The notes beneath the pieces were generated by a model. That model was given only the letters and a program-made list of their open reading frames with translations, had not been told where the DNA came from and did no database searches. This document shows positions 12,438 through 15,204 of a DNA stretch of 15,204 nucleotides, piece after piece. The stretch's first letter is position 1; each line of letters starts with the position of its first letter. A program made the position numbers and the translations under genes. This DNA comes from Omnitrophica WOR_2 bacterium RIFCSPLOWO2_12_FULL_46_30. Lineage in GTDB: Bacteria > Omnitrophota > Gorgyraeia > Gygaellales > UBA12090. The DNA lies in assembly GCA_001805845.1 (NCBI GenBank), contig MHHA01000079.1, positions 7,905 to 23,108 on the forward strand, read 5' to 3'.

Positions 12438-15204
12438 TTAGTTCTTCCTTGTGGGATGAGCCTCCTTAACTACCTCTATGCTGCAATGGCTCTTTAGGCC
12501 TGTTCCTGCCGGGATGAGATGGCCGACGATAACATTCTCTTTTAGCCCCAGCAGCTCGTCTTTTTTCCCGGAAGCCGCGGCATCGGTTAAAACCCTGGTT
12601 GTCTCCTGAAAGCTGGCGGCAGAAATAAAACTCTCCGTGGTTAAGGAGGCCTTGGTGATACCTAATAATACCGGGGTGGCTTGCGCGGGCTTCCCGCCTT
12701 TCTTTGCAATCCGGGCATTTTCCTTCTGAAATTTGCTCTTGTCCAGATGCTGGCCGGAGAGAAAATCAGTATCCCCCGCATCTTCAATGCGCACCTTCTT
12801 AAGCATCTGCCTGATGATTACCTCAATATGTTTATCATTAATGCGCACACCCTGTAAACGATAGACCTCCTGGATTTCATTTACTAAATATTCCTGTAAA
12901 ACCTTATCTCCCGAAACGCGCAGAATATCCTGCAGGACTACCGGCCCATCCACAAGCTGCTGTCCGGCGGCCACCCGGTCTCCTTTATACACATTAGGGT
13001 GTTTACCGTGAGGAATAGCGTATTCCCGCTTCATCCCAGTAGAGCTCCTGACTACAATGACCCTCTGGTTTTTCTTGCTCTCGCTGAATTCCACAAATCC
13101 GTCAATTTCGCTGATTACCGCGGGATCCTTGGGCCGGCGCGCCTCAAAAAGCTCTGCCACCCGCGGCAGGCCTCCGGTGATGTCGCGGGTTTTGCCTGAA
13201 ACCCGGGGAATCTTTGCCAGAAGCTCGCCGGCATCAATATGCTGTCCGTCCTTGACTAAGATATGCGCTCCTATGGGCAGGGGATATATGCCCAGCACCT
13301 CATCTTTTGCGTCAAGAATAATCATCTGGGGATGGTACTCTACCTTATGTTCAACCACCACGCGCTCAGTGACCCCGGTAATCGGATTCAATTCTTCGCG
13401 CATGCATACGTTCTCTTTTAAATCCTCAAACCTCACCTTACCCTTAACCTCGGTAAGAATAGGCGAGGTATAGGGATCCCAGCGGACAAAGACCTCTCCT
13501 TTTGCGGCCTCCTTAGAATCAGCAATGCTGATTAATGAACCCTGAGGTATGAGGTAACGTTCAAGCTCTCTTCCCTGCTCGCTATTGATACTGATCGCTC
13601 CGTTTCGGTTTAAGACGATGAATTCCCTTCCCTTTTCCACCACGCGCAGATTATGGTATTTTATAATGCCTTTGTTCTTGGACTTTATTGAGGACTGTTC
13701 AACAATACGCGAAGCAGTCCCGCCGATATGGAAGGTGCGCATGGTAAGCTGGGTTCCCGGTTCGCCGATGCTCTGGGCGGCAATCACGCCGATTGCCTCG
13801 CCCTGCTCGGCTAATTTTCCGGTGGCTAAGCTCCTGCCATAACATTTTGAACAGACGCCCCGCCCGGCTTCGCAGGTCAGCACGCTGCGGATGCGGATTT
13901 TCTCAATGCCCAGAGATTCAATCATATCGGCTTTTTCTTCAGTGAGCTCAGCGCCAGCCTCGGCAATGATTTCATCAGTAACAATGTCAACAACGTTATC
14001 CAGGGCGACCCTTCCGGCGATACGTTCTTTCAGCGGCACGACAATGTCATCGCCTTCAATAATAGATGAGAGGGTTATGCCATTAAGGGTGCCGCAGTCC
14101 TCATCGGTAATAATCAACTCCTGGGCTACATCTACCAGCCTGCGGGTTAGATAGCCGGCATCCGCGGTTTTTAAGGCGGTATCCGCCAGGCCTTTCCTGG
14201 CGCCGTGGGTAGAGATAAAATATTCCAGAACCGTTAGGCCTTCGCGGAAATTGGCAGTGATGGGGTTTTCAATAATCTCGCCGGAGGGTTTTGCCATCAG
14301 CCCGCGCATTCCCGCGAGCTGACGTACCTGTAAACGTGAGCCGCGCGCGCCGGAATCAGCCATCATAAAGATGGGATTAAAAGGATCCATCTCCTTAAAA
14401 AGCAAATCCGAAATCCTGTCCGTAGTATGCGTCCAGATATCAATAACCCGGTTATACCTTTCGCCGTCGGTGATGATGCCTTTGCGATACTGGTTTTCCA
14501 CCCTGGCAACTTCTTCCTGCGCTTCTTTGAGTATTTCCTGCTTTGCCTTGGGAATCTTTAAGTCATCAATCGAAATTGACATTCCGCCGATAGTCGCATA
14601 TTCAAAACCTAAGGTCTTTAGCCGTTCTAAGAGGCTGATGGTTGCGCCATGGCCGTATCTCTTATAGCAGTTAGCTACGATAGCGCCGATGTTGGACTTG
14701 TTCAGTTCTAAATTAACGAAACCAAAACCCGGCGGGAGCGTCTGATTAAAAATAACCCTGCCTGCGCTGGTCTCAATGAGCTGCCTATTTTCAAGAAGTT
14801 TGCCCTGCTCCAGATCATAGAGCGAATCCACCCTTGCTTTTATCCGCGCGTGCAATTCAACCGCGTTATCGTTATGGGCCGCGATTACCTCTTCCGGGGA
14901 AGAAAAAACCATCCCCTCGCCTTTTGCCTTTGGCTTTTCTTTGGTTAAGAAAGAACATCCCAGAACAATATCCTGGGTAGGCGTAAGGATCGGCCTGCCG
15001 TCAGCAGGCGAGAAAACATTATTTACCGACAACATTAAAAGACGGGTCTCCATCTGCGCTTCCCAGGACAAAGGAACATGCACGGCCATCTGGTCGCCGT
15101 CAAAGTCAGCATTGAAGGCGGTGCAGACCAAAGGATGTATCTTGATCGCCTTTCCTTCAATAAGCACCGGCATAAATGCCTGGATACTCAAACGGTGCAG
15201 GGTC
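12438..15204 (-). CDS. rpoC: RNA polymerase subunit beta', C-terminal two thirds (5' end beyond window)
   Basis: Beta' holds the catalytic magnesium and much of the active-site cleft. The frame is open to the right edge and encodes 921 residues, starting [10 protein letters not shown] (E. coli about residue 428). The catalytic [15 protein letters not shown] has its three Asp at residues 33, 35 and 37 of this fragment. The bridge helix follows [18 protein letters not shown], the second zinc site is CGTLNG with C-x6-C-x2-C in [11 protein letters not shown], and the trigger loop is [14 protein letters not shown]. After it comes about 170 residues before [18 protein letters not shown], at the place of E. 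coli insertion SI3. The apparent TTG start at 15191 is an internal Leu codon. Confidence 0.99.
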   Translation of the reverse strand, partial: TLHRLSIQAFMPVLIEGKAIKIHPLVCTAFNADFDGDQMAVHVPLSWEAQMETRLLMLSVNNVFSPADGRPILTPTQDIVLGCSFLTKEKPKAKGEGMVFSSPEEVIAAHNDNAVELHARIKARVDSLYDLEQGKLLENRQLIETSAGRVIFNQTLPPGFGFVNLELNKSNIGAIVANCYKRYGHGATISLLERLKTLGFEYATIGGMSISIDDLKIPKAKQEILKEAQEEVARVENQYRKGIITDGERYNRVIDIWTHTTDRISDLLFKEMDPFNPIFMMADSGARGSRLQVRQLAGMRGLMAKPSGEIIENPITANFREGLTVLEYFISTHGARKGLADTALKTADAGYLTRRLVDVAQELIITDEDCGTLNGITLSSIIEGDDIVVPLKERIAGRVALDNVVDIVTDEIIAEAGAELTEEKADMIESLGIEKIRIRSVLTCEAGRGVCSKCYGRSLATGKLAEQGEAIGVIAAQSIGEPGTQLTMRTFHIGGTASRIVEQSSIKSKNKGIIKYHNLRVVEKGREFIVLNRNGAISINSEQGRELERYLIPQGSLISIADSKEAAKGEVFVRWDPYTSPILTEVKGKVRFEDLKENVCMREELNPITGVTERVVVEHKVEYHPQMIILDAKDEVLGIYPLPIGAHILVKDGQHIDAGELLAKIPRVSGKTRDITGGLPRVAELFEARRPKDPAVISEIDGFVEFSESKKNQRVIVVRSSTGMKREYAIPHGKHPNVYKGDRVAAGQQLVDGPVVLQDILRVSGDKVLQEYLVNEIQEVYRLQGVRINDKHIEVIIRQMLKKVRIEDAGDTDFLSGQHLDKSKFQKENARIAKKGGKPAQATPVLLGITKASLTTESFISAASFQETTRVLTDAAASGKKDELLGLKENVIVGHLIPAGTGLKSHCSIEVVKEAHPTRKN

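Noticed and set aside
12438..15191. Independent short rpoC gene starting with TTG at 15191
   Set aside because: The frame continues through TLHRL to the window edge and these residues match RpoC; the TTG is an internal leucine codon.

Overview
The window is an uninterrupted stretch of the core transcription/translation gene cluster of a bacterium. All 22 genes I can support lie on the minus strand and read from the right edge to the left. In order of transcription they are the 3' two thirds of rpoC, rpsL, rpsG, fusA and tuf (the str block), then rpsJ, rplC, rplD, rplW, rplB, rpsS, rplV, rpsC, rplP, rpmC and rpsQ (the S10 block), then rplN, rplX, rplE, rpsZ (zinc-type S14), rpsH and the first 131 codons of rplF (the spc block). 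No plus-strand gene, tRNA, rRNA, transposase, CRISPR or phage gene was found. Together the products supply the catalytic RNA polymerase subunit, the two main elongation factors and 19 ribosomal proteins.

The organism is an uncultured-looking mesophile-type bacterium of moderate G+C. Three features hint at a member of the Planctomycetes-Verrucomicrobia-Chlamydiae / Omnitrophota neighbourhood: an insertion of about 170 residues in RpoC after the trigger loop, zinc-binding versions of S14 and L24, and a cysteine cluster in the EF-Tu G domain. This placement is inference and weak.

The coding part is textbook; the spacers are not. The str block is tightly packed (6 nt, a 4-nt overlap, 3 nt, 36 nt). 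From tuf onward many spacers are 57-139 nt and filled with inverted repeats. I see three classes. (1) A modular family bounded by AATGAGC next to the downstream start codon and GCGAATT on the far side (plus-strand reading), with variable hairpin cores, sits before rplV, rplB, rplN, rplX and rpmC, with a half copy before rplC. (2) Arrays of a 9-nt unit (GAGTTCATA and variants) switch orientation at a central palindrome and lie before rpsS, rpsH and rplF. (3) Isolated short-repeat spacers lie before rpsJ (CCAGTAAC units in inverted orientation) and rplD.

In several spacers the purine-rich Shine-Dalgarno-like tract falls inside a predicted stem, and in the rpsJ-rplC spacer the stop codon of the upstream gene is itself in a 12-bp helix that ends two bases before the next start codon. 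That arrangement could couple translation of neighbouring genes. This regulatory reading is my inference; the repeats and complementarities are visible directly. Folding, transcript and comparative-genome data would be needed to decide between a regulatory device and mobile or decaying intergenic repeats.
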